Below are positions 9,263-18,292 of a DNA stretch of 64,000 nucleotides, in pieces. Each line of letters begins with the position of its first letter. The stretch's first letter is position 1. The DNA comes from Vibrio amylolyticus (lineage in GTDB: Bacteria; Pseudomonadota; Gammaproteobacteria; Enterobacterales; Vibrionaceae): positions 124,001 to 188,000 of the forward strand of contig NZ_JAJHVV010000007.1 of the NCBI RefSeq assembly GCF_023145695.1, in the 5' to 3' direction. The notes under the pieces were generated by a model that did not search any database, had not been told where the DNA came from, and saw nothing but the letters and a program-made list of their open reading frames with translations. A program made the position numbers and the translations under genes.

Positions 9263-10846
9263 TTAGATTCTTGAGGCTTTATAGTGGGTGCGCTTTTTGA
9301 TGCGAAGAATCTGTATCGTTGTTGTTTGGTCGAGTTTTTCTAGCTCATCAACAACCGTTGTCATGTGGTTAACCATGGATTCTATTTGCTCTGAGGTAAT
9401 CACCTGTCGTACCACGATTCTAAGCACATAAGGGCCGTCTGCTTTTTCTGGGTCAGTGGTAGGGAGCTGGTAGGAAGCGATAATCCAGCCATATTCTCGC
9501 ATTTCATCGGCGAAGTCAGCCATGCTCCAAGCATAGCCATCCTCACGCTCTTCTCGTTTGAAGACTACTATTGGATAGTGGACATTATCGCTAATCGGGG
9601 TGAAAACCGACTTAAGTGTTGGGTTATCGGTGACGCAGTTGATGAGATGATCGGTGTTATCCATGCAGTTATCCAATACGGCCTGATACCCCTGACGACC
9701 CCAGCTCAAGAAATTGTAGTATTGGCTAATAATGACACCCGAGCCTCTTGAGAAGTTCACCGTATAATCGACAAAGCTACCGCCAAGATAAGTGATGTTA
9801 TAGATAAGCTCTGGATCGACGACATCTTTATTACGGAATATGACGCTACCCATGCCTGGGTAAACCATCCCAAACTTGTGGTTTGAAACATTGATGGAAC
9901 GCACTCGTTTGGTCTGTTTGAAATCAAAATTGGCCGCTTTATGTCCCATACTCTCAGCGCGTTGATTAGTGAACGGAAGCATAAATCCGCCACTTGCACC
10001 ATCAACATGAATTGGAATATCAACATGGGTTGTATGAGAAAAAGCCTTACAATAAGCATCGACGGCTTCATCGATACCTTCCGTATCATCGCCATTCCCT
10101 GTGAAGGTTGTCCCCGCTATAGAACCAACCGCCATCACTAATTCACCAACTGTTCTTTCTTCCAAGACAGGAAGATATCCATCAGGGTACTCACAGAGCT
10201 TTATGATCTGTTCTCGGTAAGGGCTATCTTTGATAGGGCAGTGTAGGACTTCAGACACATCACCATGAGTTACGGTATATTTATCGTCACCCATCGCGAT
10301 ATACAGTGCACCTACATCGTAATAGCGACAGTATTTGTCCCAACACCCATGTACATGAGTACTCATTAACAAGAATGGGCGATCCAGCGGACTTCGATTA
10401 GGGTTCATTTTGTTACGGTTTTGCCAATGCTTACGGTGCGCGATCAGCGCTAACATTATCGCTTCAGAAGAGCCAACCGTTACTGAACCATAAAAGCCCT
10501 CGCTGGTGTCGGGGTCGGTATCGGCAGGGTCAAACTCAGTACCCAGCATATCACCCATCATTCGAATAAGCCGTTTTTCGATAAGCGAACTTTGTGGATA
10601 CTCTTCATGGTCAATGAAGTTTTTATCTAGGTTTTCGTGAATAAGCTTCTCTGCGTAATCATCCATCCAAGTGTTAGCATACGTCGCGAGATTAAGTGCC
10701 GGGCTTCCATCAAGATTCAGGGAATCTTTGATCATTCTATAAGCCGATTCCGGTGCCATTGGTGTCTCAGGGATCTTCAGTTTTGGCACACCTTGTTTAA
10801 ACTCGCTTCGCCCATAGACTGGAAGCATTGCGTTGTCCTTAGCCAT
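9263..10846 (-). CDS. Glutamate-decarboxylase-like PLP enzyme (group II)
   Basis: PLP-dependent amino-acid decarboxylase of 527 residues, of the GAD/group II family. Landmarks are the phosphate-binding VGSSEAIMLA (about 125-133), the ring-stacking His in THVHGCWDKYC (about 166), Asp282 in HVDGASGGF and the PLP lysine Lys324 in NVSNHKFGMVYPG. It is about 60 residues longer than E. coli GadB, with extra sequence at the C-terminus. No gadC antiporter is adjacent, which argues against a simple acid-resistance role. It is first in a run with an amidase, a TorT-like protein and a chemoreceptor. Glutamate to GABA is the family default, but a different acidic or aromatic substrate is possible. The start has AAGGA 8 bases upstream. 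Confidence 0.85.
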   Translation of the reverse strand: MAKDNAMLPVYGRSEFKQGVPKLKIPETPMAPESAYRMIKDSLNLDGSPALNLATYANTWMDDYAEKLIHENLDKNFIDHEEYPQSSLIEKRLIRMMGDMLGTEFDPADTDPDTSEGFYGSVTVGSSEAIMLALIAHRKHWQNRNKMNPNRSPLDRPFLLMSTHVHGCWDKYCRYYDVGALYIAMGDDKYTVTHGDVSEVLHCPIKDSPYREQIIKLCEYPDGYLPVLEERTVGELVMAVGSIAGTTFTGNGDDTEGIDEAVDAYCKAFSHTTHVDIPIHVDGASGGFMLPFTNQRAESMGHKAANFDFKQTKRVRSINVSNHKFGMVYPGMGSVIFRNKDVVDPELIYNITYLGGSFVDYTVNFSRGSGVIISQYYNFLSWGRQGYQAVLDNCMDNTDHLINCVTDNPTLKSVFTPISDNVHYPIVVFKREEREDGYAWSMADFADEMREYGWIIASYQLPTTDPEKADGPYVLRIVVRQVITSEQIESMVNHMTTVVDELEKLDQTTTIQILRIKKRTHYKASRI

Positions 10847-11260
10847 TTAACGTTCCTTATAATAATTAAGCATCCGTAACCTTTTGAAAAAATGTAACTT
10901 ATAAGCCATTCTTTGAGCTATTCCTCCGTGGTATGCGTCACTTTCAAGCGAGAGATATCATTAGATGGGCTAGGAAGCTAAAACGGGGTTGGATGCCTTA
11001 TATTTTATAATTTCAGCCGTAGAGCCTATCTCTCCAATGCGCAACTTAATTAATAGCACTAATGTGCATATATTCCAGAAATAAGGCAAAATTTCTGTAC
11101 TAAGGAATTGAGTTTTGAAGAGTAGGTTGGCGTTGGTTTGGCTGTTTTATCCTTAGATAGTGCAAGTCACGCTCGGCAAGCACCGTTAGTCGCAATTTTA
11201 AGAACCATAGATCTGACTGCCTTATCATTTCAATTAGAGTAACGACATAAGGAAAACGTC
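10847..11260. other. Intergenic region between divergent decarboxylase and small membrane-protein genes
   Basis: A 414-bp AT-rich stretch with no convincing coding frame. It must hold the promoter of the decarboxylase operon on the minus strand and that of the small membrane protein on the plus strand. No recognised operator was found by eye. Confidence 0.5.
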
Positions 11261-11482
11261 ATGAATGGTAAGAACATAAGATTAGTTTTGAGATGGGTAC
11301 ACATCGCGTTAGCACTATTAGTTGGTGCTTCGTTCTATTCACCGTTAGGAAACAATGAAGCATATCTTACAGTTACGATATGGGGGCTAATACCGGCACT
11401 CGCTATAACAGGTATTGGAATGTGGAAACAGTCATTGATTATGAAATTATTAAAGCCAAAAAGAGAGAAAGCATACCAGTAA
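11261..11482 (+). CDS. Small membrane protein of unknown function
   Basis: A 73-residue protein with two predicted membrane helices: LRWVHIALALLVGASFYSPLG (about 9-29; given in part as RWVHIALALLVGASFY) and a second at about 36-55 (TVTIWGLIPALAITGIGMW). A basic tail KLLKPKREK follows. It has no motif I recognise beyond a RWVH segment common in small membrane proteins. The ribosome site AAGGAAA lies 8 bases before the ATG. It is a single gene, convergent with the formate dehydrogenase. The good ribosome site and clean two-helix design make it more likely real than chance. Confidence 0.6.
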   Translation: MNGKNIRLVLRWVHIALALLVGASFYSPLGNNEAYLTVTIWGLIPALAITGIGMWKQSLIMKLLKPKREKAYQ

Positions 11483-11513
11483 AGTGCAAGATTATACGGC
11501 GATATTTGGACAT

Positions 11514-11553
11514 AAAAAGACCCGCCATAATTGATGTCCAACTATGGCGGGTC
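11514..11553 (-). terminator. Rho-independent terminator of the formate dehydrogenase gene
   Basis: The perfect 11-bp inverted repeat GACCCGCCATA/TATGGCGGGTC spans 11519-11553. Read on the minus strand it is followed by TTTTTATG. It lies 44 bases past the dehydrogenase stop and may also stop the convergent small gene. Confidence 0.85.
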
Positions 11554-11596
11554 AATTCAAAAACGAGCTTTTTCTACCGCTCAGTTTTTAACTCAA

Positions 11597-14500
11597 TTAC
11601 ATTGAAACCACATCATTACAGTCACAATCCACCTCACCCGGTACAAGCGCTTCAACCTTCACAGCTGCCACCTTAAACTCAGGGATCTTGGCGTGAGGAT
11701 CAGTTGCCGTTGAGGTTAAACGGTTTACTGGTGATTCAACGAAATGGAATGGGATAAACACCACGCCCGTTTGCATACGCTTAGTAATAAACGCGGCAAT
11801 CTCAATACAACCTCGGCGCGTTGACACTCTCAGCATCTGACCATTAGTAATACCAAGCTCTTCTGCATCGGCCACACTCACCATGGCGCGAGGACCAGCA
11901 AGGTTATTAAGCCCTTTGGTCTTGCGTGTCATAGTACCCGTATGGAACTGCTCCAAAACTCGGCCAGTCGTTAATACTAGCGGGTAATCTTCATCAGGAA
12001 GCTCTGCGGCGTATCTAAATGGAATCGCCTCCATTTGCCCTCGCCCACGAGTAAACTGCGTTTGGTGCATGATGCGTGTACCATCTGGGTTCTTCTTGTT
12101 ACTCGGCCATTGAACACCGTCAGCTGTTATCGCTTCCCAACGTAAACCCCCGTATTGAGGCGTAACACGGGCGATCTCATTGGTAATATCCATCACACTG
12201 CGGTATTCCCAGTCACTGCCCATTGCGTTGGCAATCTCTTGGATAATACGCCAATCTTCTTTCGCCTCACCCGGCGGGTTCACCACGGGCGTTAAGCGCT
12301 GAACACGACGCTCGGTATTGGTGAAGTGACCCGCTTTTTCAGCAAATGAGGTAGATGGAAGTACCACATCAGCGTACTGCGCGGTTTCCGTTAAGAAGAT
12401 GTCTTGGACGACTAAGAAATCAAGCGCTTCAATCCCTTCAATCACGTGCGCTTGGTTTGGATCGCTCAGCACTGGGTTTTCACCCATCACATACAAACCA
12501 CGAACTTCGCGTTTGCACGCCGAATCAATGATTTCAGTGAGGGTTAAGCCTATTTCAGAAGGTAAATCAGAGACATTCCACTCCATCGCAAACTTCTGAC
12601 GAACCATCGGGTTATACACTTTCTGATAGCCAGGATAGTTGTTTGGCAGTGCTCCCATGTCACACGCACCCTGAACGTTTGACTGCCCACGCAGTGGATT
12701 AATACCGCCACCTTCTATACCGATGTTGCCACACAGAAGTTGTAGGTTAGCAATGGAACGAACGTTATCGTGCCCAGTCGTGTGCTGAGTAATACCCATA
12801 GAGTAATACACCGCGGTGCGCTCTGCGGTGCCAATCAAACGCGCCATGGCGAAGATATCGTCGGCTTTCACACCCGTCACTAGCTCAACTTTTTCAAGAG
12901 AGTAGTTAGGAGACATCACCTCTTGAAGCAAGGTATCAAAGCCATCAACACGCTCTTCAATGTACTCTTGATCGTACCAACCATGTTTAATGATCTGTTG
13001 CATGACACCGTTTAGCAACATCACATCGGTGCCTGGGCGGTGAGCTAAATAAAGCTCCGCGTGATCAGCAATATCAATACGTTTAGGGTCAGCAACAATG
13101 AGGCGCGCACCGTTATTTCGTACCGCTTGCTTGATATGGGAGCCGATAATTGGGTGAGCGGCTGTGGTATCTGAACCAATAATAAAAATGACATCCGAGT
13201 GCTTGATACTTGGAATATCATTGGTCATTGCGCCACTACCAAGCGAGGCTTCAAGCCCTGTTACCGTTGATGCGTGACACAGACGAGCACAGTGATCAAC
13301 GTTGTTGGTACCCAGTTCACGACGAATAAATTTCTGGAACGCGTAATTATCTTCGTTGGTCGTTTTAGCAGAAGAGAAACCTGCTAGTGCATTGCCACCA
13401 AAGCTCTGTTTGATTGAACCAAACTTGTCAGCAATTAGCGCTATCGCTTCTTCCCATGTTGCCGGTTGTAGCCAACCATCTTTACGAATAAGAGGAGTCG
13501 TTAACCGCATATCATCAGAGATGAAATCAAAACCAAAGCGCCCTTTCACGCATAACATGCCTTCATTCACCGGAGAGTCTGCACCTTCTACATAACGTAT
13601 CTTATTGCTCAACTCGTCAACGTACATGGTCAATTTACAACCCACACCACAATAGGTACAGATAGTATTCACCGCTTTAAGGTTGTCTTTTCGGCCTTGT
13701 GAGCGGTCGCGAGCATCGGTCATTGCGCCAGTCGGACAAGCCTGAATACACGCGCCACACTGAACACAATTGGAATCGCCCATGGCCGTGCCATTGATAC
13801 CAAAGTTAGGACGACACTCTGGCCGTGAAGCCGGTGTGCCATCTTTAGTAGTCATGAAGCTAAGAACGCCGTGCACCGATTGCTCTCTACACGCTTGCAC
13901 GCACTGACCACAACTAATACAGCGGTTAGCATCAAAAATCACAAACTCAGAACTGCTATCAATTTCACATTTTTGGCGAGTATCTTTACTACGCAGTTGC
14001 TGCCAGTAATCGTCAGATTGCATCTCCACCGTTTGGCCTAATTTTTCAGATGGTGTGAAGGTTTGAACTGCACCATATTCGGTTGAGTAGTCACGCAAAT
14101 CACACGCCGTATTTGCCTGACAGCCACACTCTAGACATCGAGCTGCTTCTGCAATCGCATCGGCATTATCAAAGCCAGTTTCCACTTCTTCAAAGCTCTG
14201 CTCACGCTGCTCTGCGGTTAACTCAGGCATGATAACGCGCGCAACTTTCTGTAAGTTTTCAAACTGTAGCGGATCGATCTGCTTCAGTTTTTTTTCTTTG
14301 CGCGAGTTAAATGGCGTGACGGGAATATTTTCCATATCACCATTGAAGAATCGATCCATCGCTTCAGCCGCAATTCGGCCATCACCAACCGCCTCTACAG
14401 CGGTTGCAGGGCCACGACGAAAGTCACCAATGCTAAAAATATTACCCGTTCCACTGTGCATGGTATCTGGGTTGACATCGGCGGTGTTCCAACGAGTTAA

Positions 14501-15841
14501 CGGGATCTCAAGCGATTCGTTGTCCATAAAGCTCAGATCAGGCTTTTGTGAAACCGCAGCCACAACCGTATCGAACGCTTCAGTAAAGTACTCGCCTGTT
14601 GGCTTCGGGCTACGACGACCTGATGCATCGGCCGGACCAAGCTTCATACGCTCTAGACGAATCTCTTTAACTCGGCCATGTTCATTCGAGATATTTTCAA
14701 CAGGGTTAGTTAAGAAGTGGAATTTCACCCCTTCATGCTCCGCTTCTTCGATTTCGTAATCTTCAGCGGGCATCTCATCTCGGGTACGACGGTAAATAAG
14801 CGTAGTGTCTGCTCCATCACGAACCGCAGTGCGAGCGCAGTCGATGGCGGTGTTACCTCCCCCAATGATCGCCACTTTTTTTCCGGTGGTGTAATTCTGA
14901 TCCGTTACGTAATCTTTCAGGTAATCAACCCCCAAATAGCAGCCATCAAGGTCACTGCCTGTGTAGTTCATTTCAACTGCAGCCGATGCTCCTACTGCTA
15001 AACAGACGGCATCGTACTCTTCACTTAATTGAGACAGCGTGATCTGATCGCCCAGTTTCTGATTGGTTTTGATCTCCATGCCGTTTCGGCACATCAGCTC
15101 AATTTCTTTATCAAGAATGCTCTTTGGCAGACGATATTCCGGAATGCCGTAACGAAGCCAACCCCCTGCTTTAGGCATAGATTCAAAGACCGTGACTGAA
15201 TACCCTTCGTTTGAGAGGTAATACCCTGCAGTTAGTCCACCTGGTCCACCACCAACAATCGCCACGTGTTTGTCTTTATCGGCTTTTTTCGGTGGTGTAT
15301 AGCTCTCTTGCGCGTTGAGATCAGCATCGGCGGCATGACGCTTAAGCTGACGAATAGCAAGGGATTCATCAACAAGGTTACGTCGACACTCTGTTTCACA
15401 AAAAGCTGGACAAACACGGCCAATAGACAAAGGCATTGGTAGCGTGCGCTTGATCACTTCGATTGCTTTTTGATGGTCATTTTGCGCTATATGGTAAAGA
15501 TAGGACTGAATGTCTACGCCCGCAGGACACGCCGTTTTACATGGCGCTTCACAATCCGCGTAGTGATCGGTCATGATGCGATTTAAGGCGTGCTTGCGGT
15601 GATCCATTAGTGCTTGTGATTGGGTGATAACGTTGAGTCCATCATAGACTTCCATTTCACAGGCACGCTTCATGCCACCGCTTTCAATTTCTACGACACA
15701 AAGATCACATGGAATTTTGTCTGCAGATTTATTGAGTCCACATAGTGAAGGGATCTCTAATCCACACACTTTAGACGCTTCAAGTAGTGACTGTCCTTGT
15801 TCAACAATCCTGAATTTACCATCGATGACAATCTGAACCAT
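11597..15841 (-). CDS. Single-chain formate dehydrogenase fused to FAD/NAD(P) and ferredoxin modules
   Basis: A 1414-residue redox enzyme, probably NAD(P)-linked oxidation of formate to CO2 in the cytoplasm. Domains in order are: a 2Fe-2S ferredoxin (Cys26, 34, 45, 48, 61); a Cys-rich GltD-type entry domain (97-152); an FAD-binding fold (IVGGGPGGLTAGYYL, about 195); an NAD(P)-binding fold (IIGGGNTAIDCARTAV, about 326); a second Cys cluster (569-580); and 4Fe-4S ferredoxin repeats (CISCGQCVQAC at 641, CVQCGACIQAC at 692). Last is the molybdopterin subunit, with its 4Fe-4S ligands at Cys728, 731, 735 and 764 and Cys855 in DHCARLCHAS where FdhF has selenocysteine. The frame is open upstream to a TTG at 15856, but the ATG at 15841 has GAGGA a few bases upstream and is preferred. 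No fdhD accessory gene is nearby. The fusion of electron-transfer modules with the catalytic subunit is the notable feature. Confidence 0.9.
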   Translation of the reverse strand: MVQIVIDGKFRIVEQGQSLLEASKVCGLEIPSLCGLNKSADKIPCDLCVVEIESGGMKRACEMEVYDGLNVITQSQALMDHRKHALNRIMTDHYADCEAPCKTACPAGVDIQSYLYHIAQNDHQKAIEVIKRTLPMPLSIGRVCPAFCETECRRNLVDESLAIRQLKRHAADADLNAQESYTPPKKADKDKHVAIVGGGPGGLTAGYYLSNEGYSVTVFESMPKAGGWLRYGIPEYRLPKSILDKEIELMCRNGMEIKTNQKLGDQITLSQLSEEYDAVCLAVGASAAVEMNYTGSDLDGCYLGVDYLKDYVTDQNYTTGKKVAIIGGGNTAIDCARTAVRDGADTTLIYRRTRDEMPAEDYEIEEAEHEGVKFHFLTNPVENISNEHGRVKEIRLERMKLGPADASGRRSPKPTGEYFTEAFDTVVAAVSQKPDLSFMDNESLEIPLTRWNTADVNPDTMHSGTGNIFSIGDFRRGPATAVEAVGDGRIAAEAMDRFFNGDMENIPVTPFNSRKEKKLKQIDPLQFENLQKVARVIMPELTAEQREQSFEEVETGFDNADAIAEAARCLECGCQANTACDLRDYSTEYGAVQTFTPSEKLGQTVEMQSDDYWQQLRSKDTRQKCEIDSSSEFVIFDANRCISCGQCVQACREQSVHGVLSFMTTKDGTPASRPECRPNFGINGTAMGDSNCVQCGACIQACPTGAMTDARDRSQGRKDNLKAVNTICTYCGVGCKLTMYVDELSNKIRYVEGADSPVNEGMLCVKGRFGFDFISDDMRLTTPLIRKDGWLQPATWEEAIALIADKFGSIKQSFGGNALAGFSSAKTTNEDNYAFQKFIRRELGTNNVDHCARLCHASTVTGLEASLGSGAMTNDIPSIKHSDVIFIIGSDTTAAHPIIGSHIKQAVRNNGARLIVADPKRIDIADHAELYLAHRPGTDVMLLNGVMQQIIKHGWYDQEYIEERVDGFDTLLQEVMSPNYSLEKVELVTGVKADDIFAMARLIGTAERTAVYYSMGITQHTTGHDNVRSIANLQLLCGNIGIEGGGINPLRGQSNVQGACDMGALPNNYPGYQKVYNPMVRQKFAMEWNVSDLPSEIGLTLTEIIDSACKREVRGLYVMGENPVLSDPNQAHVIEGIEALDFLVVQDIFLTETAQYADVVLPSTSFAEKAGHFTNTERRVQRLTPVVNPPGEAKEDWRIIQEIANAMGSDWEYRSVMDITNEIARVTPQYGGLRWEAITADGVQWPSNKKNPDGTRIMHQTQFTRGRGQMEAIPFRYAAELPDEDYPLVLTTGRVLEQFHTGTMTRKTKGLNNLAGPRAMVSVADAEELGITNGQMLRVSTRRGCIEIAAFITKRMQTGVVFIPFHFVESPVNRLTSTATDPHAKIPEFKVAAVKVEALVPGEVDCDCNDVVSM

Positions 15842-16295
15842 ATTTTCCTCGCTCAAATAAAGGACCTAGCTAACCAATCTGATCCGATTTACAACCCAAG
15901 TATGTTGAGAATGCATTGAGTTTTCGCTTATTAGCAGGCTAGTCTACCTATTGTGACCCACGCAGTGAGCATCACTTCCATTGCCACATTAAGTATAGGG
16001 GTATTTTCGGGTGACATTACCTTTTGATGCCACTTTTTGTCGAGGGTTATTTGTTGAATTTTGTCGATTGAAACGATGCAAAAAATGATTAATTGCCTAT
16101 TCATTGATCTCGGCAATTCCGCTGATGGTATTTACATAAATCACCATTTAATAGCCACCTTAATTCCACAATACAAAAACACACTGTTAACACTTCGTTT
16201 TATCTGTAACATGGGCTCGCATTTATGGTTGTCTATAACGAAACATGACACAATGCGGTCTCTTTATTATTGAATAGACAGATGATACGAACCGA
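15842..16295. other. Divergent promoter region, formate dehydrogenase / HAD phosphatase
   Basis: A 454-bp region between divergent genes. A 70-codon open frame at 16061-16273 has no ribosome site and no family character, so I do not call it. No clear FNR or NarL site was seen. Confidence 0.5.
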
Positions 16296-16949
16296 ATGAA
16301 CTTTCAAGCTGCAATTTTTGATATGGATGGACTTCTTCTTGATACCGAACGAGTCTGCATGTCTATTTTTAAACAGGCCTGCCAAGCACAGAATGTCCCT
16401 TTTTTAGAAGACGTTTACTTATCTATTATTGGACGCAATTCAGCAGGAATTGAAAAGACGATTCGCGAGGGGTATGGACCTGACCTTGATTACCCTGCCC
16501 TGCATATTGAATGGCGTGACCGCTACAATGCGGTTGTTAAGCACCAAGCTATCCCTGTAAAAGAGGGGGTGGTTGAGCTGCTGACTTGGTTGAAGGAAAA
16601 TAACATCCCAACAGCCGTTGCCACCTCAACACAAAAAGATGTCGCAGCCATTAAGCTCAAACTTGCTGGGTTGGATCACTTCTTTGATAACCTAACCACA
16701 GGCTGTGAGGTCACCCATGGAAAACCCGATCCTGAAATTTATCTGCTCGCAGCGAAGCGATTAAAGGTCGATCCCAAGTGGTGTCTCGCCTTTGAAGATT
16801 CTAACAACGGTGTAAAATCGGCGATCGCTGCAGATATGATCACTTACCAAATCCCTGACTTGGTTGAACCTTGCGAAGAAGTGCTTGCCTTATCCCCTCT
16901 TGTTCGTTCATCTCTTCATCATGTATTAACAGAGTTAAAGCAGAATTAG
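16296..16949 (+). CDS. HAD-superfamily hydrolase, beta-phosphoglucomutase/YniC-like
   Basis: Cytoplasmic HAD phosphatase of 217 residues. Motif I is FDMDGLLLDTE (Asp9 nucleophile and Asp11), motif II is the Thr/Ser of AVATST (about 110), motif III is the Lys of HGKPDPEIY (about 144), and motif IV is FEDSNNGVKSA (about 168). The cap is helical and inserted after motif I (subclass I). This pattern fits sugar-phosphate phosphatases such as 2-deoxyglucose-6-phosphatase, or beta-phosphoglucomutase. It stands alone, with no neighbouring sugar genes to suggest a substrate. Confidence 0.88.
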   Translation: MNFQAAIFDMDGLLLDTERVCMSIFKQACQAQNVPFLEDVYLSIIGRNSAGIEKTIREGYGPDLDYPALHIEWRDRYNAVVKHQAIPVKEGVVELLTWLKENNIPTAVATSTQKDVAAIKLKLAGLDHFFDNLTTGCEVTHGKPDPEIYLLAAKRLKVDPKWCLAFEDSNNGVKSAIAADMITYQIPDLVEPCEEVLALSPLVRSSLHHVLTELKQN

Positions 16950-17298
16950 CGCTGCTTATCGCACTCAATCGTGAAATGAGTGCTGATGCCTATCAGCACT
17001 CTACCCCTTATCCAAGGTTATTTTTATCCTCTTTATCCCTACTCGCCACTACTTCAAGTCGAATTTTAATTGGAATAATGATTATTCCATTTGGAATAAA
17101 GCTCTCAACTTTCAACCTATCTAAATAAATAACATTAAAAACAACAACCTTAAAAAATAAAAATATCACTAATATGTTCACCAGTCGAATACCGACTTGA
17201 TGAATGTCAATTAGTGGCGTTAACATATCGACTGAAGCTATTGATAATCACCCTAAATTTGATTCTAGAGCGAAAGCTCTTATACGGGTGATAAAACT
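16950..17298. other. Regulatory intergenic region before outer-membrane protein gene
   Basis: A 349-bp AT-rich region with no coding frame of note. It contains the 17-bp palindrome at 17072-17088, a further half-site (TTGGAATAAA) at 17091-17100, and a weak FNR-like sequence at 17197-17210. Confidence 0.6.
17072..17088. promoter_or_regulatory. 17-bp palindromic operator, copy 1 (GGAATAA-N3-TTATTCC)
   Basis: GGAATAATGATTATTCC is a perfect palindrome, 19 bp with its flanking T and A. A second half-site, GGAATAA, starts at 17093. It lies 210 bases before the outer-membrane protein start at 17299. The same arms occur at 24049, 24172 and 26950. The binding protein is unknown. Confidence 0.65.
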
Positions 17299-18174
17299 AT
17301 GAACACGTTTAATAAAAATCTACTGGGTCTTGCACTAACCACATGTGCACTGACGTCTGCAAGCGTTTACGCTGAGACTGGCGCTCAAGAGGTCCATGAT
17401 GCAGACCCTCGTAATACTGCGTGGCGTGGGGGTATTGCAACCGACCATGAAGGTGAAATTAAACTGGTTGCCGGTGGTGGATTTAACAATCTATATGGCG
17501 AAGGGGAATATCAAACCCAAACCATTATGATTGGTGAGTACTTCACTCAATCAGAAGATTTTCGCTTTCGTTTGGCCAATTTCGATGAGCGATTTGGTGG
17601 TGTCTACGCTGATGTCTACCTAACCGATACCACCAACATGTATACCGGTGGTTATATGCTGCCACTGACGGCAACGAACGATAAAACCATGCTGTTTCCG
17701 TCGGTGAATTACTCGTACGTTGATTTTGACACCAAACAGATTGCACAAAATATTCGTGGCACGATGGTACCGAACGAAATGAATGGCTACTCAACCGGTA
17801 CTGGGCAAACTGCCATGCTGAATGCACTTAACGGTATCTCAGGCATCAATGCAGGTGCCGTAGAAAGTGTGCTAGGTGGCGATGATGCTCACATGGTGTC
17901 AGTTAATCTGTATGGATTACAACCATGGAATGACACCTTCTATACGGTATTTCAAGCCTTTGGTGGTTCAACCTATGGTGGTGTCGAGATGGAAATGGTT
18001 GACCTAGTGCTATTACAAGGTACCCGTACGCAAGTGGGTGATGCGATCTTCAATATTTACTTAGAAGGTAAATACACCAACATTAAGATCAATGAACTTA
18101 ATGGATTTCCAGGTAGAGATTACCTACGTGGTGAAGAAGCGAAAGTATCGATTGGTTTCGACTGGCGCTTCTAA
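17299..18174 (+). CDS. Outer-membrane beta-barrel protein, function unknown
   Basis: A 291-residue exported protein with a signal peptide ending SVYA-ETG (about residue 25). The mature part is rich in alternating hydrophobic/polar strands with aromatic girdle residues (FNNLYGEGEYQTQTIMIGEY; FRFRLANFDERFGGVYADVY) and ends in Phe (SIGFDWRF), the C-terminal signature of proteins inserted by the Bam machinery. I cannot place it in a named porin family. It is followed by a LysR regulator and a kinase-like gene, and the palindromic operator lies upstream. Confidence 0.75.
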   Translation: MNTFNKNLLGLALTTCALTSASVYAETGAQEVHDADPRNTAWRGGIATDHEGEIKLVAGGGFNNLYGEGEYQTQTIMIGEYFTQSEDFRFRLANFDERFGGVYADVYLTDTTNMYTGGYMLPLTATNDKTMLFPSVNYSYVDFDTKQIAQNIRGTMVPNEMNGYSTGTGQTAMLNALNGISGINAGAVESVLGGDDAHMVSVNLYGLQPWNDTFYTVFQAFGGSTYGGVEMEMVDLVLLQGTRTQVGDAIFNIYLEGKYTNIKINELNGFPGRDYLRGEEAKVSIGFDWRF

Positions 18175-18215
18175 AAACTGTCGCTTCGAATAGAAGAACA
18201 GTCATGGACGGACTA

Positions 18216-18245
18216 TTTAAAGCTCATCATAAGGTGAGCTTTAAA
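18216..18245 (+). terminator. Stem-loop after outer-membrane protein gene
   Basis: TTTAAAGCTCA and TGAGCTTTAAA form a perfect 11-bp stem with an 8-base loop. No real U-tract follows, so it may be a weak terminator or an mRNA 3'-end stabiliser before the LysR gene. Confidence 0.5.
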
Positions 18246-18292
18246 CCTAATCAGTAACGAACCTAACTCTAGTGAACGTAAACGGTGTAAGG

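Noticed and set aside
16061..16273. 70-codon open frame between formate dehydrogenase and HAD genes
   Set aside because: No ribosome site, no family character, and it lies in a divergent promoter region.
17072..17088. Reading the 17-bp palindrome as a Fur box
   Set aside because: Copy 1 alone (AATAATGATTATT) resembles a Fur half, but the other copies have CGC, CGA and GCT centres and lack the Fur 7-1-7 pattern. The genes behind them are not iron genes.
17197..17210. FNR-like sequence TTGATGAATGTCAA before the outer-membrane protein gene
   Set aside because: It has one mismatch from TTGAT-N4-ATCAA, and the AT-rich setting makes chance likely. No anaerobic gene follows.
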